The notes: generated by a model from the letters alone, not told the origin. Numbered from the stretch's first letter, positions 9,026 through 18,271 are shown. The stretch: 49,254 nt of DNA from Thermoanaerobaculaceae bacterium (GCA_013388425.1 JACADV010000081.1:1-49254), one strand, 5' to 3'. A program made the numbers and translations.

Positions 9026-9455
9026 GACTCGAGGCGCACGGAAAGGCTGCCTGATCATGCTGGGGACGCCGTACGGAGTCGCTGGCGGGGGCGACGGGCG
9101 GCTATCATCACGGCCTTCGATCCGCACACATTCAGCGGTGGTAGCGAGCGATTCACGCTGCACCTTGTCGCCCTGTTCAAGGAACACGGCTGGATGTGTG
9201 ATCTCCTCTTCCCTCGAACACACACCGGGTTTCGGAACAGCTTTCTGGCGCGACTCCACGCACGTGGGGAACGGGTTAGAACTCTAGAGGTCAATCTTGT
9301 GATCGCCAACAACTTCTACGGGCTCTCGTACTTTCCTCCAGATCTGCCAGCGGTTACCGTCTTTCACGCAACCCATGCCGGTTTGGCTGAGGCCGCGAAC
9401 AGGATCGTCCGCTTCTCGACGTACTGGGAATGGCGCCTCCTGTGGGCCGAGGTGA
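9026..9455 (+). pseudogene. N-terminal remnant of a GT4-type glycosyltransferase
   Basis: From about 9101 the frame encodes AIITAFDPHTFSGGSERF, the typical N-terminal Rossmann strand and acceptor loop of GT-B glycosyltransferases, and continues through LVIANNFYG and VFHATHAGLAEA to WEWRLLWAEV at about 9450. There it ends in unrelated sequence running into the PIG-L gene, so the donor-binding half (the EX7E region) is absent. Upstream there is no in-frame ATG, GTG or TTG between the previous stop (9023-9025) and this homology; the first in-frame ATG is 9194, too far inside. An ATG at 9057 exists in another frame and would need an indel in the G-rich tract near 9085-9100. The gene therefore looks broken at both ends. 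Confidence 0.68.
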
Positions 9456-9489
9456 GTGGCGGGGGCAGCGGTGGGCTACACTGCCGCCC

Positions 9490-10254
9490 ATGGTGCAAAC
9501 GCATCGCTGGCCGGTGGAACACGAGCTGATCCCCTTCGAACCAGGTTTTCCCCCGGGCAGACGCTGGCTCTTCCTCGCCCCCCACCCCGACGACGAGGTG
9601 CTGGGACCCGGGGCTACCCTGGCCCGCGCGGCGGCAAGAGGGATCCAGGTGGGCTTGGTGGTGGTGACTAGCGGCGGGGCGCAGGGGGACCCGACGGTAC
9701 GCGAGGCGGAAGCGCGGGAAGCGGCGGCAGCGCTGGGGTTGCCGGCGCCCCGGTTCTGGGGCTTTGCCGATCGCGCGCTGGCGGCGGAGCAGCGACGGCT
9801 CGAACAAGCGATTCGCACGGTGCTGGCCGAGCTGACTCCCGATACCGTGTTCGTCACCTCGCCGGTGGAGATCCACCCCGACCACCGCACCCTGGCGGTG
9901 GCCGTGCAGCGCGTGCTGCGGCGCTGGACGCTGGGAGGGCTGCGCCGGCGGCCGCCCCAGTGGCTGGTGGCCTACGAAGTCACCAGCGCCATGGCCCCCA
10001 ACCTGCTCACCGACGCAGGGGAAGGGTGGGAGGCCAAGCGCCGGGCGGCTGCCTGCTACGCCTCGCAGCTCGTCTTCCGCCCCTACGACGAGGCCATGGA
10101 GGCCCTGGGCACCTTCCGCCGCTTGACCTTGACCGGGGTGGCGCGCGCCGAGGCCATGCACCTTTTGCCGGTGCGAACGGTGGTGCGGTGGTCGCCGCGG
10201 CGGTGGGCCGCCTCCATGGGGTCGCCAGCTGGCCTCGAGCGCCGGCGGCGCTGA
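9490..10254 (+). CDS. PIG-L / LmbE family N-deacetylase
   Basis: A 254-residue zinc-dependent deacetylase-like protein. HPDDEVLG (32-39) and EIHPDH (127-132) are the two signature motifs supplying the metal ligands and the general base in PIG-L enzymes, which de-N-acetylate GlcNAc-type sugars or small amide substrates. ATG at 9490 is preferred; the frame is open further upstream (9430), but that extension lies within the glycosyltransferase remnant. High GC here contrasts with the preceding island. The substrate could be an N-acetylated glycan or an antioxidant thiol precursor (BshB/MshB-like); neighbours do not decide this. Confidence 0.87.
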   Translation: MVQTHRWPVEHELIPFEPGFPPGRRWLFLAPHPDDEVLGPGATLARAAARGIQVGLVVVTSGGAQGDPTVREAEAREAAAALGLPAPRFWGFADRALAAEQRRLEQAIRTVLAELTPDTVFVTSPVEIHPDHRTLAVAVQRVLRRWTLGGLRRRPPQWLVAYEVTSAMAPNLLTDAGEGWEAKRRAAACYASQLVFRPYDEAMEALGTFRRLTLTGVARAEAMHLLPVRTVVRWSPRRWAASMGSPAGLERRRR

Positions 10255-10381
10255 AGCCTCGCGCGCCCCCCCAAGAGGGCACGGTGTCGCCGGGGCGCTG
10301 CGGCGGGGCAGCGGTGGTGCGGAAGGACCGAAGCGGCAGCGGGCACGATGGTTGCTTGGGGCTTGCGTGGAGGGTACGCGG

Positions 10382-11164
10382 ATGCGACGCTTCGTCGTTG
10401 TTGCCATCGTTGCCTTCTCGCTCGCGGGGGTGGCCTCCGCCCACCCGCGGCACTGGCACTGGGGGGTGTACTGGTGGCCGTGGTGGAGCTGGGGCCCCTG
10501 GCCCACCTCGGTTGCCGTGACCGTACCGCCGGATCTGGCCGTGGTGGACACGGACGTGGTGCCGGAAGACGCCCGCGTGTACCTGGACGGTAAGCTCATC
10601 GGCACCGCCGACGACTTCGACGGCTACCCCAGCTACCTCTTCCTGGAGCCGGGCACCTACGAGCTGGAGTTCTCCCTTCCCGGCTACGTTGCGGAAAAGG
10701 TGGTGATCGAGGCGAGAGGAGGGCGGTACTTCTCCCTGGACAACCGGCTCGAGCGCCAGCCGGGCGAGCAGCGTCCCGCCTTCTACGAACGGCCCAAGGG
10801 GCTTCCCAGTGGCCGGGTCTTCGCCAAGGAGGGTGGGGCACCCGCGCGCAAGAGCGGTCCCGATCTCTCGCTGCGGCCGGATCTGCGCAGCCGGCGCCAG
10901 GTGGCGCGCGAGAGCCCAGCCGCGAGCGCCGCGTTGAAGCTCACCATTGAACCGCCGGAAGCCTCGGTCTACCTGGACGGGGAGTTCCTCGGCACCGGAC
11001 GGGAGCTGGGCGGCCTCGCGGCAGGCCTGGCCGTGGCAGCGGGCAGCCACACCCTGGAGGTATTTGCGCCGGGGCGTGTGCCGCGCCAGGTGGAGGTGGA
11101 GGTGGCGGAAGGGCAGGTCCAGGAGCTGGTGGTAGCGCTGGAGGCGCGGGATCCGGACGATTAG
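10382..11164 (+). CDS. Exported PEGA-domain protein with a Trp-rich segment
   Basis: A 260-residue protein; ATG at 10382 follows GGAGGG at 10369-10374. Residues 1-20 are a clear signal peptide ending ASA. Residues 25-40 hold eight tryptophans in a Trp/His/Pro-rich stretch. Two PEGA domains follow: about 45-115 (ARVYLDGKLIGT, then LEPGTYELEF) and about 185-258 (ASVYLDGEFLGTG, then AGSHTLEVFAPG). PEGA domains are small beta-folds found in surface and periplasmic proteins; a binding role is assumed but not established. It converges with the hybrid kinase: the two stop codons share the four bases TTAG at 11161-11164. Confidence 0.85.
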   Translation: MRRFVVVAIVAFSLAGVASAHPRHWHWGVYWWPWWSWGPWPTSVAVTVPPDLAVVDTDVVPEDARVYLDGKLIGTADDFDGYPSYLFLEPGTYELEFSLPGYVAEKVVIEARGGRYFSLDNRLERQPGEQRPAFYERPKGLPSGRVFAKEGGAPARKSGPDLSLRPDLRSRRQVARESPAASAALKLTIEPPEASVYLDGEFLGTGRELGGLAAGLAVAAGSHTLEVFAPGRVPRQVEVEVAEGQVQELVVALEARDPDD

Positions 11165-14100
11165 TTGGTGAGATCCGAGGGAGCGGGGGGTGGTGCCGGG
11201 GTGGTGGGGGACGGGCGATCGAGGATTTCCCGCACCTTGCGGGCAAGCTGGTCCACGCCGTAGGGCTTGCCGATGAAACCGTCGCCCTGCTCGCTCGCCT
11301 GCGAGTCCAGGAGCAGGCTGTCGCTGTACCCGGAGGAGAAGAGGAAGCGGGTCCGCGGGGCCACCGCCGTGGCTGCTGCGCGCAGCTCCAGTCCCCCCAT
11401 TCGCGGCATCACCACGTCGGTGACCACAAGCTGAATTCGCTCTCCCTGGCTCTGGAGGATCTCCAGTGCCGCCTCCCCGTCCTCGGCGGCAAGGACGGTG
11501 TAGCCGAAGGAGGTGAGCGCCTCCACGAGTACGTGGCGCACGTCCCCTTCATCCTCCACCACGAGGATGGTTTCGGTGCCACCTTGCGTGGGGGGTTCCG
11601 GCGGGCGAGACGGGGCAGGGCTCGAGGGGGTGATCTGGGGGAGGTAGATGTCTACCCGCGTTCCCACCCCCACGGCGCTCTCCACCTGGATGGCCCCGCC
11701 GTGCTGCTGCACCAGCCCGTACACCGTGGCAAGCCCCAGGCCGGTGCCCGAGCCTGGAGCCTTGGTGGTGAAGAACGGCTCGAAGGCCCTGGCCTGGGTC
11801 TCGGGGTCCATGCCCACGCCCGTGTCGCGGAAGGAGAGCTTCACGTAGGGGCCGGGGGGGAGCCCCAGGCGCTCCGCCTTTTCGCCGGGTTCGAGGCTCA
11901 CGCTCGAGGTGTGGATGGTGATCGTACCGCCCCGCGGCATGGCGTCACGGGCGTTGGAGGCCAGGTTCATGAGGATCTGCTCCAGCTGCCCCCGGTCTCC
12001 CCGTACCGTCCCCGCCCCCTGGTCGAAGCTCTCGATGGCAATGTTCTCGGGCAGCACCCGCTGGAGCATGGGGAGGAGTTCCGTCACCACCTGGGAAATC
12101 TGCATCTCCTGCATCTCCAAGGCGCGGCGCCGGGCAAAGACGAGGAGGGCGTTGGCAAGTTCCGCGCCGCGCGCCACAGCGCGCCGGATGATGTCGAGCT
12201 CCGCCTGGGCCGCCCGGTTGTCGCCAATCTGCTTGGCCAGGAGGTCGGCTGCGCCGCGGGTGGCCATCAAGAGGTTGTTGAAGTCGTGGGCCACCCCCCC
12301 CGCAAAGGTGCCCAGGGCCTCCATCTTCTCGGCCTGCCGCAGCCGCTCCTCCAGGATTCGCCGCTGCGTGGTGTCTTCCACGGTCCCCTCGTAGTAGGCG
12401 ATGCGGCCGTCCTCCGCCCGCACCACCCGCGCGTTTTCCCGCACCCAGATGAGGGTCCCGTCGGCACGGCGCAGGGGGTATTCGAGCCCGATCACCTCGC
12501 CTTGGCGCTCCAGCAGCTCCTTGAAGCGCTGCCGGGGGAACTCCTCGGTGAAGCCCACGGTTTCGAGGTCGCGCTGGGCTAGCTCCTCGAAGGAGCTGAA
12601 CCCCAGCATGCGCACCATGGCCGGGTTGGCGAGCTCGATGCGCCCGTCGGGGGTGGTGCGGTAGAGCCCAATGGTGGCGTTGTCGTAGAGGGAACGGTAG
12701 CGGGCCTCGCTCTGCCGCAGTGCCGCCTCCACCCGCTGCCGCTCGCGGATCTCGCGGTTGAGTTGCTGGTTAGCCTCGCGCAGCTCCGCGGTGGCCTCCT
12801 CGACCAGTTCCGCCAGGTGGTCGCGGTGCCGCCGCAGCTCCTCCTCGGCCTGCTTGCGTTCCGTGATGTCCCGGGCGGCGGTGATCACCGAGGCCACCGA
12901 ACCGTCGGGTCTGGTCTCGGGGATGAGGAGCCAGTCGATCCAGATACGGCTGGGCAGTTGGAATTCCACCCGGTGGGTCCTGCCCGTGCGGAACACCGCG
13001 TCCATCGCCTCCTCCCAAAAGGCGCACAGCTCCTCGGGGAAGCCCAGTTCGCGGTGGGTCTTGCCGATGAACTCCCGGGCCGGGATGCCGGTCTGGCTCT
13101 CGACGATGGGGTTGGCGTAGAGGTGACGGAAGGAGCGATCGAAGCGCATGATCACGTCGAGCGAGTTCTCCGCCAGGGCGCGGAAGCGCTCCTCCGACTC
13201 GCGCAGCTCGGCGGTCCGCTGGGCCACGAGCTCCTCCAGGCGCGCGCGGCTGGCCTGCAGTTCCTCCTCGATCTGTTTCTGGCGGGTGATGTCGAAGGCG
13301 GCGCCGATGCCCGCGGGGCGGCCTTCGAAGGTAATGGAGTCGGCGGAGAAATCGATCCACCGCACCGCGCCGTCCTTGCGGACAATCTTGAACTGGTAGC
13401 GGCGCGGCGGGGCGTCGCCCTGCTGTCGGGCTAGCCCGCGCGCCTTCACCAGCTCGCGGTGCTCGGGGTGGACGATGTCCCAAAAGTTCATCGCGGCAAA
13501 CTCCTCGCGCGAGTAGCCCGTGAGCTCCACCGCCGCGTTGTTGACGTACCGGATGCCGGTGTCCTGGTAGATGAGGATCGCCGAGGCGGTCCCCTCGGTG
13601 AGGGCGCGGAAGCGCGCCTCGCTCTCCTCCAGGCGCTGCGCCGCCACCTTGGCGGCGGTGATGTCCGCCGCCGTGACGAGCAGGGCCGGCGAACCTTGCC
13701 AGGTGGCAGTGCGGCAGCGCAGCGCCACCCACCGCTGCTGCCCATCCGGGCCAGCCACCGGCCACTCGGATCTGGCCGCGTTCCCGCTTGTCCCGTGGTT
13801 GGAGTCGAGCCAGGTGCGGAAGGCATCGCGGTGCTGGGGGGCGATGAGCTCCTCCAGGCTCGAACCCAAGGCGGCCGCTGGCGGGAGGCCAAAGGCATCT
13901 TCGAAGGAGGAGTTAGCAAAGGCGATCCGCCCGTCGATGAGGACGACCACCGCCACCGGCAGGGAGCTGATCAATTCCTGCTGCTGGGTTTCGCTGGCGG
14001 CCAGGTGGGAGGCCAGGAGCTTGACCCGGGCCGATTCCTCCTGGCGCAACTGGAACGTTGGCCGCAGCCACAGGAGGCCAACCAGGAGGAGGAGCGAGAT

Positions 14101-14328
14101 GAGGAGGGAGACGACGTCGGCGGCAAGGCCAGTCCCCTCCCCCAGCTGCGCCCCGCCCAACGGCCCAGCCAGGTGCAGCCAGCGGCGGAGCACCATGAGG
14201 AGCATGGCCGCCGCCACGAGACCCCAGGCACCGCGCCCCCCGCTCACCGGCACCAGACGCAGCGCCAGGATGGCGGCGGCGAGCTGCGCCACCGACGCAG
14301 CAATCAACAGGACGAGCGAGAGATCCAC
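11161..14328 (-). CDS. Membrane hybrid sensor histidine kinase with four PAS domains and a receiver
   Basis: A 1055-residue protein with GTG start at 14328. Residues 1-90 contain about three hydrophobic segments. Four PAS domains follow, roughly at 120-230, 238-355, 380-495 and 543-655. HisKA carries the phospho-acceptor His681 in AGGVAHDFNN; the ATPase domain shows an N-box near 788-796, DTGVGM (835-840) and GTGLGL (861-866). The C-terminal receiver has the acceptor Asp971 in LVVTDVVMP. It autophosphorylates on histidine and can relay to its own receiver, but no output regulator or Hpt protein lies beside it, so its target is unknown. The number of PAS domains suggests integration of several redox, gas or ligand signals. 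Confidence 0.93.
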   Translation of the reverse strand: MDLSLVLLIAASVAQLAAAILALRLVPVSGGRGAWGLVAAAMLLMVLRRWLHLAGPLGGAQLGEGTGLAADVVSLLISLLLLVGLLWLRPTFQLRQEESARVKLLASHLAASETQQQELISSLPVAVVVLIDGRIAFANSSFEDAFGLPPAAALGSSLEELIAPQHRDAFRTWLDSNHGTSGNAARSEWPVAGPDGQQRWVALRCRTATWQGSPALLVTAADITAAKVAAQRLEESEARFRALTEGTASAILIYQDTGIRYVNNAAVELTGYSREEFAAMNFWDIVHPEHRELVKARGLARQQGDAPPRRYQFKIVRKDGAVRWIDFSADSITFEGRPAGIGAAFDITRQKQIEEELQASRARLEELVAQRTAELRESEERFRALAENSLDVIMRFDRSFRHLYANPIVESQTGIPAREFIGKTHRELGFPEELCAFWEEAMDAVFRTGRTHRVEFQLPSRIWIDWLLIPETRPDGSVASVITAARDITERKQAEEELRRHRDHLAELVEEATAELREANQQLNREIRERQRVEAALRQSEARYRSLYDNATIGLYRTTPDGRIELANPAMVRMLGFSSFEELAQRDLETVGFTEEFPRQRFKELLERQGEVIGLEYPLRRADGTLIWVRENARVVRAEDGRIAYYEGTVEDTTQRRILEERLRQAEKMEALGTFAGGVAHDFNNLLMATRGAADLLAKQIGDNRAAQAELDIIRRAVARGAELANALLVFARRRALEMQEMQISQVVTELLPMLQRVLPENIAIESFDQGAGTVRGDRGQLEQILMNLASNARDAMPRGGTITIHTSSVSLEPGEKAERLGLPPGPYVKLSFRDTGVGMDPETQARAFEPFFTTKAPGSGTGLGLATVYGLVQQHGGAIQVESAVGVGTRVDIYLPQITPSSPAPSRPPEPPTQGGTETILVVEDEGDVRHVLVEALTSFGYTVLAAEDGEAALEILQSQGERIQLVVTDVVMPRMGGLELRAAATAVAPRTRFLFSSGYSDSLLLDSQASEQGDGFIGKPYGVDQLARKVREILDRPSPTTPAPPPAPSDLTN

Positions 14329-14452
14329 CCTACCGCCTCTCCCGGACTACCGTTCGTGCTCCCACCCCACTCCTGCCAGCCAGCACCGCGACTCCCGAGT
14401 GACGCGAGGCGATTGTAGCCACGGGGTGGCGGCCCGGCAAGTCGAGCCCCTG

Positions 14453-15985
14453 CTACCACGATTCCGCCAGGGGCCCGATGGCTGCCTCCACCGCTTCGAG
14501 GACCTGGCAGCGCGCCACGGCTTCCTGCATGGCGTTGTGATCGGGGAAGAGCGGACGGTCCTCGTCCAGGTGCGCCACCACCCGGCGCACCGCGGCTCTT
14601 CCGGCCTGGGTGCCAGCGCCGGGGGTGAAGTCGCGGAAGTCCAGGGCCTGGGCGGCAGCGATCAGCTCGATGGCCAGCACGCCCTGGGCGTTCTCCAGGA
14701 TCTGCCGTGCCTTCAGGGCACCGTTCATGCCCATGGACACGAAGTCCTCCTGGTCCGCAGCCGCAGGGATCGACTGGATGCAGGAGGGCTGGGAAAGGAT
14801 GCGCTGCTCTACGATGAGCATGTCGGCGGTGTACTGGGAGAGCATGTGGCCCGAGAACATGCCGGCGCCCCGCGTGAGGAAGGCGGGGAGCCCCACCGAC
14901 AGCGCCGGGTTCAGGAGGCGGTTGAGGCGCCGCTCGGAGAGCACCGAGACCATGGTGATGCCCGCTGCCACCAGGTCCAAAGGCATGGACACCGGCGTCC
15001 CCTGGAAGTTGGCACCGGTGAGCACCACGTCCTCCTCGGGCAGGAAGATGGGGTTGTCGGCCACGCCGTTGAGCTCCGTTTCCAGCTGCCCGCGGGCCCA
15101 GGCGAGGGCGTCCCGCAGCGCGCCGATCACCTGGGGCGTGGAGCGCATGGAGTAGGCGTCCTGCACCTTCACCTTGAGCTTGCCGGTCACGAGATCGGAG
15201 CCAGCCATGACGCGGCGCAGGTTCTCGGCGCACCGCATCGCCCCGCGGAAGCCGCGCAGCTCGTGGAGCTTGGCCTGGTACGGCTTCATGTTGGCCAAGA
15301 GCGCCTCCAGGCTCATGGCCGCAGCAATTTCCGCCTGCTTCGCCCAGCGCTCCGTGTCAAAGAGGAGGAGGCAGCCGATGCCGGTGATGAGGTTCGAACC
15401 GTTGATGGCTGCCAGCCCGTCCCGCGCCTGGAGGCCAGGGATGGGGATGCCAGCCTTGGCCAGGGCGTCTCGGGTGGGCATCCGCTGCCCCTCGAAGATG
15501 CACTCCCCCTCGCCCATGAGCGAAAGGGCAATTTGGCTCATGGGGGCGAGGTCGCCGCAGGCCCCCACGCTCCCCTTCTCGCAGGCGATGGGGGTGACGC
15601 CGCGGTTGAGCATCGCCACGTAGGTCAGGGTGATCTCGGGGCGGCACCCCGAGTGCCCCTTGGCGTGCACGTTGATGCGCGACAGCATGGCGGCGCGCAC
15701 GTGCTCCACCGGGGCGGGCCGGCCGATGCCAGCCGCGTGGTTGTAAATGAGGTAGCGCTGGAACTGGCGCACCTGCTCGTCGGAGAGGACGATCTCGGAG
15801 AACTCGCCGATGCCGGTGTTGACGCCGTACATGATCTCTCTCGAGGCAATCTTCTTCTCCAGCATGCCGCGGCAGGCCCGGATGCGCTCCAGCGCTTCGG
15901 GGGCCAGCTCCACCTGCGCCCCGTGGCGTGCCACCGCGACCACATCCTCGATGCGTAAGCTCGTTCCATCCACGCGAATGACCAT
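14453..15985 (-). CDS. Histidine ammonia-lyase-like MIO enzyme with Ala-Cys-Gly triad
   Basis: A 510-residue protein, the usual length of bacterial HutH. ATG at 15985 is preceded by GGAGGG. It shows the family framework: Tyr53 in YGVNTG, NHAAGIG (82-88), LNRGVTPIA, GSVGACGDLAP around 138-148, QDAYSMR and NLITG. The MIO cofactor of this family normally forms from Ala-Ser-Gly; here the codons are Ala142-Cys143-Gly144, with Cys at the Ser143 position of the Pseudomonas putida enzyme. The position after GANF is Gln where HutH often has His. The reaction would be deamination of histidine to urocanate, or of another aromatic amino acid. No hutU, hutI or hutF lies nearby, so the substrate should be left open. 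Confidence 0.88.
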   Translation of the reverse strand: MVIRVDGTSLRIEDVVAVARHGAQVELAPEALERIRACRGMLEKKIASREIMYGVNTGIGEFSEIVLSDEQVRQFQRYLIYNHAAGIGRPAPVEHVRAAMLSRINVHAKGHSGCRPEITLTYVAMLNRGVTPIACEKGSVGACGDLAPMSQIALSLMGEGECIFEGQRMPTRDALAKAGIPIPGLQARDGLAAINGSNLITGIGCLLLFDTERWAKQAEIAAAMSLEALLANMKPYQAKLHELRGFRGAMRCAENLRRVMAGSDLVTGKLKVKVQDAYSMRSTPQVIGALRDALAWARGQLETELNGVADNPIFLPEEDVVLTGANFQGTPVSMPLDLVAAGITMVSVLSERRLNRLLNPALSVGLPAFLTRGAGMFSGHMLSQYTADMLIVEQRILSQPSCIQSIPAAADQEDFVSMGMNGALKARQILENAQGVLAIELIAAAQALDFRDFTPGAGTQAGRAAVRRVVAHLDEDRPLFPDHNAMQEAVARCQVLEAVEAAIGPLAESW

Positions 15986-16173
15986 GAGTCCCTCCGGCTC
16001 GGCTCCAGCGCCGCCCGACGGGCGGGTGCGGGCCAGGGGAGTCTACCGCCTCAGGGGAGGTTGCGAAAGTCATCACGAGCTGGAAGGGCACTGCGGCTGG
16101 CTTGCGCTCGCGCCCAACTCCCATCAGACTGGCGGGGCGACCGCAGCCGGGGTTGCGGCGACAGGTGGAGCCG

Positions 16174-16527
16174 ATGACGAGGAAGAAGAACGACGCCGAG
16201 CGCATCTACCGCATCACCTTCCAGAGCCAGGGGAAGCTGTACGAGGTGTACGCCAAGGAGGTCTCCTCTTCGCCCCTGTTCGGGTTCATCGAGGTGGCCC
16301 ACTTCCTCTTTGGCGAGCGCTCCCAGGTGATCGTGGACTCCTCGGAGGAGGCCTTGAAGACCGAGTTTGCCGGCGTGAAGCGGGCGTTCGTGCCAATCCA
16401 CGCGGTGATCCGCATCGACGAGGTGGAGCGCCAAGGGGCCGCCCGTATCACCTCTCTGGAGAAGGGCGAGGCGAGGGTGGCGCCCTTCCCGCTGCCGCTG
16501 CCGCAGCCAAAGGGGGAGAAGAAGTAA
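16174..16527 (+). CDS. DUF1820 family protein
   Basis: A 117-residue protein of the DUF1820 family: IYRITFQSQGKLYEVYA near the N-terminus, then GFIEVAHFLFGERS, and GVKRAFVPIHAVIRIDEV. ATG at 16174 follows AGGTGGAG (16163-16170); an upstream GTG or ATG in the same frame would add residues unlike the family. It is divergent from the ammonia-lyase and convergent with the photolyase. The C-terminal tail is Pro/Lys-rich. Function of the family is unknown; its compact, soluble, conserved nature suggests a cytoplasmic housekeeping or regulatory role. Confidence 0.85.
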   Translation: MTRKKNDAERIYRITFQSQGKLYEVYAKEVSSSPLFGFIEVAHFLFGERSQVIVDSSEEALKTEFAGVKRAFVPIHAVIRIDEVERQGAARITSLEKGEARVAPFPLPLPQPKGEKK

Positions 16528-16591
16528 CTGGCCCCAGTGGGGGGAGCCGGGGTCCAGCTGCGGGCCCGGCGCCGGCTTCCTCCGCCTGGCG

Positions 16592-18070
16592 TTAGCGGCC
16601 GAAGCGCTCCAGGTACGCGGTGAGCCGCAACTTGCGGCGGGTGTTGGCCGAGGACATGTAACGCACGGTCCCGAACACCGGCCGCTCGGGGCCCCAGGGG
16701 CGGTCGTAGCGGCCCAGGCACCACATGATGCCGGCGGCGGAGTTGGGGTCGCGGCCGTCCAGGGCGTAACGGTGGTTGAGCTCGAACATGACGGCCAGCG
16801 CATCCTCGGGCGTGGGGCTCCACTCGAGGATTTTCTTGCCCCAGAGCATGCGCAGGTAGCCGTGGATCGTCCCTTCCGTGAGGAGCTGGCGCTGCGCGGC
16901 GTTCCAGAGAGGGTCGTGGGTGGCGGCGGCGGCGAGCTGTTCGGGCGTGTAGAGGGCAGGGCGCGGATCGCCGGCATGCGCTTCCAAGGTGGCCCGGGCC
17001 CAGGGGGGCAACGACTCGTACGCTTCGCCATCGTCGCGCTTGGCGGCAAAATTGGCCGCCAGTTCCCGCCAGGTCACCAGCTCGTCCAGGAACGCTTCGG
17101 CGCCCTCGCTCATCCCCCACCAGCCCGCCTTCTTGCCGTCGGCTTTCCCCGAGAGCCGCTCGGTCGACCACCCCTCTTGGCCGGCCAACGCCTCGAGCAC
17201 CTGGTGCACCGAGACGTGTCCGAAGTGGAGGTACGGCGAGAGCCCGGACGGTGCGTCCTCGTCGGGGTGGTTGCGCGCCCAGGCGTAGCGCGCCAGCCGC
17301 TGGGTGAGGAAGCGCTCCAGCACCCACGCCCCGGCCTCGCTCCCGCCGGGAGTGTCGGTCACCATCGGCACGGTGTGGTCGATGGGCAGGGGAGCCAGAG
17401 CCGTGGCGTGGGCGGCCAGCAGCGCGGGGGAGGCGCTGGGCCAGCGCGCCGCCACCCCTGGCGGCAGCTCGGCGAGGGAAGGCAGGGGCGCTCCGGCCAG
17501 GGGATCGGGCCGGGGCAGCGTTTCCAGGTGGCGGGGGAGGAGCCGCTGCAGCAGTCGCCGGAACGCGTAGGCGGTGGGCAGCACGGCGTCGGTGGCAGCG
17601 AGGGGCAACAGCCCGTAGGAGTCCACCTTTTCGCAGCGCACCGGCAGGCGGGAAGCGGCCGCCGCCACCATGCGGGGGAGGAAGAACACCGGCGCCTCGT
17701 CGGTGACCACCAGGCAGGCGCGGGCGGCCAGAGCCGCAAGGAGCCCCCGGCCGGCGCCGCGCTCCCCCTCCACGATGGGCAGGTAGGTGACGTGACGGGC
17801 GGCAAAGGCCCGGGCGTTGCCCGCCATCCCCTGGAGGAGAAAGGCGTGGAGGCGGTCCGAGGCCCAGGGGTAGTCGCACCGCAACGCCTCCAGGACCACC
17901 AGTGGCTTGCCCAGGTGGCGGGCCCACTCCACCGCTCGCTCCAGCGCCCAGTTCCAGCCACTCCGGCGGTTGGCAATCATCCAGTAGAGCACGTAGTCGC
18001 CGCTGGGGTTGGTGGCAGCGCCGTTGGCGAGGCTCAGCCGTTGGGCCGGCAGGCGGGAGCGAGGTTCCAT
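16592..18070 (-). CDS. Class II deoxyribodipyrimidine photolyase
   Basis: A 492-residue flavoprotein that would repair cyclobutane pyrimidine dimers with light. ATG at 18070 is chosen because GDYVLYWM follows after the expected class II leader; the frame is open to 18235 but the extra 55 residues do not resemble the family. The N-terminal photolyase domain carries YVLYWMIANRR, and the FAD-binding helical half carries SGLSPYLHFGHVS, TWRELAANF, GTIHGYLRMLWGKKI and DPNSAAGIMWCLGRYDRPW, with FGTVRYMS near the C-terminus. These are class II rather than class I or cryptochrome signatures. It is convergent with DUF1820. The roughly 200 bp upstream to the GGDEF gene stop hold no gene I recognise. Confidence 0.9.
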   Translation of the reverse strand: MEPRSRLPAQRLSLANGAATNPSGDYVLYWMIANRRSGWNWALERAVEWARHLGKPLVVLEALRCDYPWASDRLHAFLLQGMAGNARAFAARHVTYLPIVEGERGAGRGLLAALAARACLVVTDEAPVFFLPRMVAAAASRLPVRCEKVDSYGLLPLAATDAVLPTAYAFRRLLQRLLPRHLETLPRPDPLAGAPLPSLAELPPGVAARWPSASPALLAAHATALAPLPIDHTVPMVTDTPGGSEAGAWVLERFLTQRLARYAWARNHPDEDAPSGLSPYLHFGHVSVHQVLEALAGQEGWSTERLSGKADGKKAGWWGMSEGAEAFLDELVTWRELAANFAAKRDDGEAYESLPPWARATLEAHAGDPRPALYTPEQLAAAATHDPLWNAAQRQLLTEGTIHGYLRMLWGKKILEWSPTPEDALAVMFELNHRYALDGRDPNSAAGIMWCLGRYDRPWGPERPVFGTVRYMSSANTRRKLRLTAYLERFGR

Positions 18071-18271
18071 GACGCCTGCCAGGGTAACGCACCGACCCCT
18101 CTCGTGGCGCCGCAGCCCGTCGCCACACGGGAGCGACTGCGCCAGCACGTAGCTGGGCTCGCCGGAGCGGTTGTCGATTCCCGAGGCGAACGCCAGGAAC
18201 CGCCCGTCGCTGCACACCGTCGGCGCCACGGACAAGCCGTCGGCGGCAGCCGCGCGGCTGCTGCCGACACG

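Noticed and set aside
14453..15985. hut operon around the ammonia-lyase
   Set aside because: None of the other histidine-use genes can be found on either side; the neighbours are a sensor kinase and a DUF1820 gene.
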